Source of the DNA: Clostridia bacterium
GTDB taxonomy: Bacteria; Bacillota; Clostridia; Christensenellales; Borkfalkiaceae
Reading direction: 5' to 3'
DNA length: 5,353 bases
NCBI GenBank assembly: GCA_017646555.1
Contig: JAGCMG010000067.1
Location: 1-5,353 of the forward strand
Of this stretch, positions 4,937 to 5,353 are shown piece by piece. The notes below the pieces were generated by a model. The model saw only the letters and a program-made list of their open reading frames with translations, did no database searches and was not told the DNA's origin. The position numbers were made by a program, and so were the translations under genes. Numbering within the stretch: the stretch's first letter is position 1; each line of letters opens with the position of its first letter.

Positions 4937-5353
4937 ATGAAAATTGCAGTTTCTGCCGAATCAACGGTTGATTTAACAAAAGAACTTTTAGAAAAATTTA
5001 ATATTCACACCTTACCGTTTACCGTTATAATGGGTGATGATGAAAAACTTGATGGTGTAGTTAATGCTGACGATATTATTGCGTTTGTAAATAAAACGAA
5101 AATCTTAGCAAAAACAAGCGCTGTTAATCGCGTTCAGTACCAAGAACATTTTTCAAATTTAAAAAAGGATTATGACGCTATAATCCATTTTTCAATTTCT
5201 TCTAAATTATCGTCTGCGTATGAAAATGCGCTTTCGGTTGCAAAAGAAATGGAAAACGTGTTAGTAGTTGACACAGCCTCGCTTTCAACGGGTATTGCAC
5301 TTTTAGCAGTAAATGCATCAAAAATGGTTGAAAACGGCTGTTCGTTAGATGAA
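4937..5353 (+). CDS. DegV family protein, probable fatty-acid-binding FakB (partial, 3' end outside window)
   Basis: The first 139 residues are present in an open frame reaching the window edge; full-length DegV/FakB proteins have about 280. Family signatures are the N-terminal AVSAESTVDLTKELLEKFNI (4-23; often DSTADL, here EST), LPFTV (26-30), the KTS loop (59-61), SISSKLSSAYENA (86-98) and VVDTASLSTGIALL (110-123). In characterised FakB proteins the Thr/Ser of the second loop and the serines of the SSxLSxxY motif hold the fatty acid carboxylate, and equivalents are visible here. FakB presents the bound fatty acid to FakA for phosphorylation; a fakA gene lies about 2.9 kb upstream. The divergent XRE gene and the intergenic repeats suggest local regulation. 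DegV proteins differ in ligand and some have no proven partner, so FakB function is likely but not proven; no symbol is assigned. Confidence 0.88.
   Translation, partial: MKIAVSAESTVDLTKELLEKFNIHTLPFTVIMGDDEKLDGVVNADDIIAFVNKTKILAKTSAVNRVQYQEHFSNLKKDYDAIIHFSISSKLSSAYENALSVAKEMENVLVVDTASLSTGIALLAVNASKMVENGCSLDE

Noticed and set aside
1..5353. CRISPR arrays, insertion sequences, tRNA or rRNA genes, toxin-antitoxin pairs
   Set aside because: I saw no regularly spaced repeats, transposase motifs, target-site duplications or tRNA-like folds, and the window is almost fully occupied by the described genes.

Overview
The window comes from an AT-rich bacterial chromosome, most likely a low-GC member of the Bacillota (Clostridia-like). 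This rests on the gene order asp23-like (yloU) – fakA (yloV) – recG, which is conserved in Bacillota, on AAGGA-type ribosome binding sites, on intrinsic terminators and on A/T-ending codons. All four complete genes end in TAA, and tryptophan is encoded by TGG, so nothing suggests a variant genetic code. I cannot name a genus.

Layout. Positions 1-2061 hold an Asp23/Gls24-family gene and fakA, the ATP-binding kinase subunit of the fatty acid kinase. They are 42 nt apart and probably form one operon. A terminator-like hairpin (2069-2097) separates fakA from recG (2131-4140), the replication-fork helicase. A strong hairpin with A and T tracts on both sides (4139-4166) ends recG and, on the other strand, a convergent gene at 4172-4744. 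That gene encodes an XRE/Cro-type DNA-binding protein with four predicted C-terminal membrane segments. A 192-nt intergenic region (4745-4936) with promoter-like sequences and repeats separates it from a divergent DegV/FakB-family gene (4937 onward), which the window edge cuts off.

How the genes may work together. FakA phosphorylates fatty acids held by a DegV-family FakB protein, giving acyl-phosphate for phospholipid synthesis, so both halves of such a kinase lie within 5 kb. The gene between them encodes a predicted membrane-anchored repressor-type protein, divergent from the FakB-like gene. The shared intergenic region carries four TCTAC/GTAGA half-sites in alternating orientation at steps of 10, 21 and 20 bp. 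My main hypothesis is that the membrane-anchored regulator reads membrane state and controls the FakB-like gene. The architecture is visible in the sequence; the function is inference.

Other points: the regulator gene appears to have a promoter that would give a leaderless mRNA; the fakA ribosome binding site can pair with a sequence just after the upstream stop codon; RecG motif II reads DEQQ rather than DEQH; and the + strand genes almost always use a C-ending codon for Asp, Asn, His and Tyr directly before valine.
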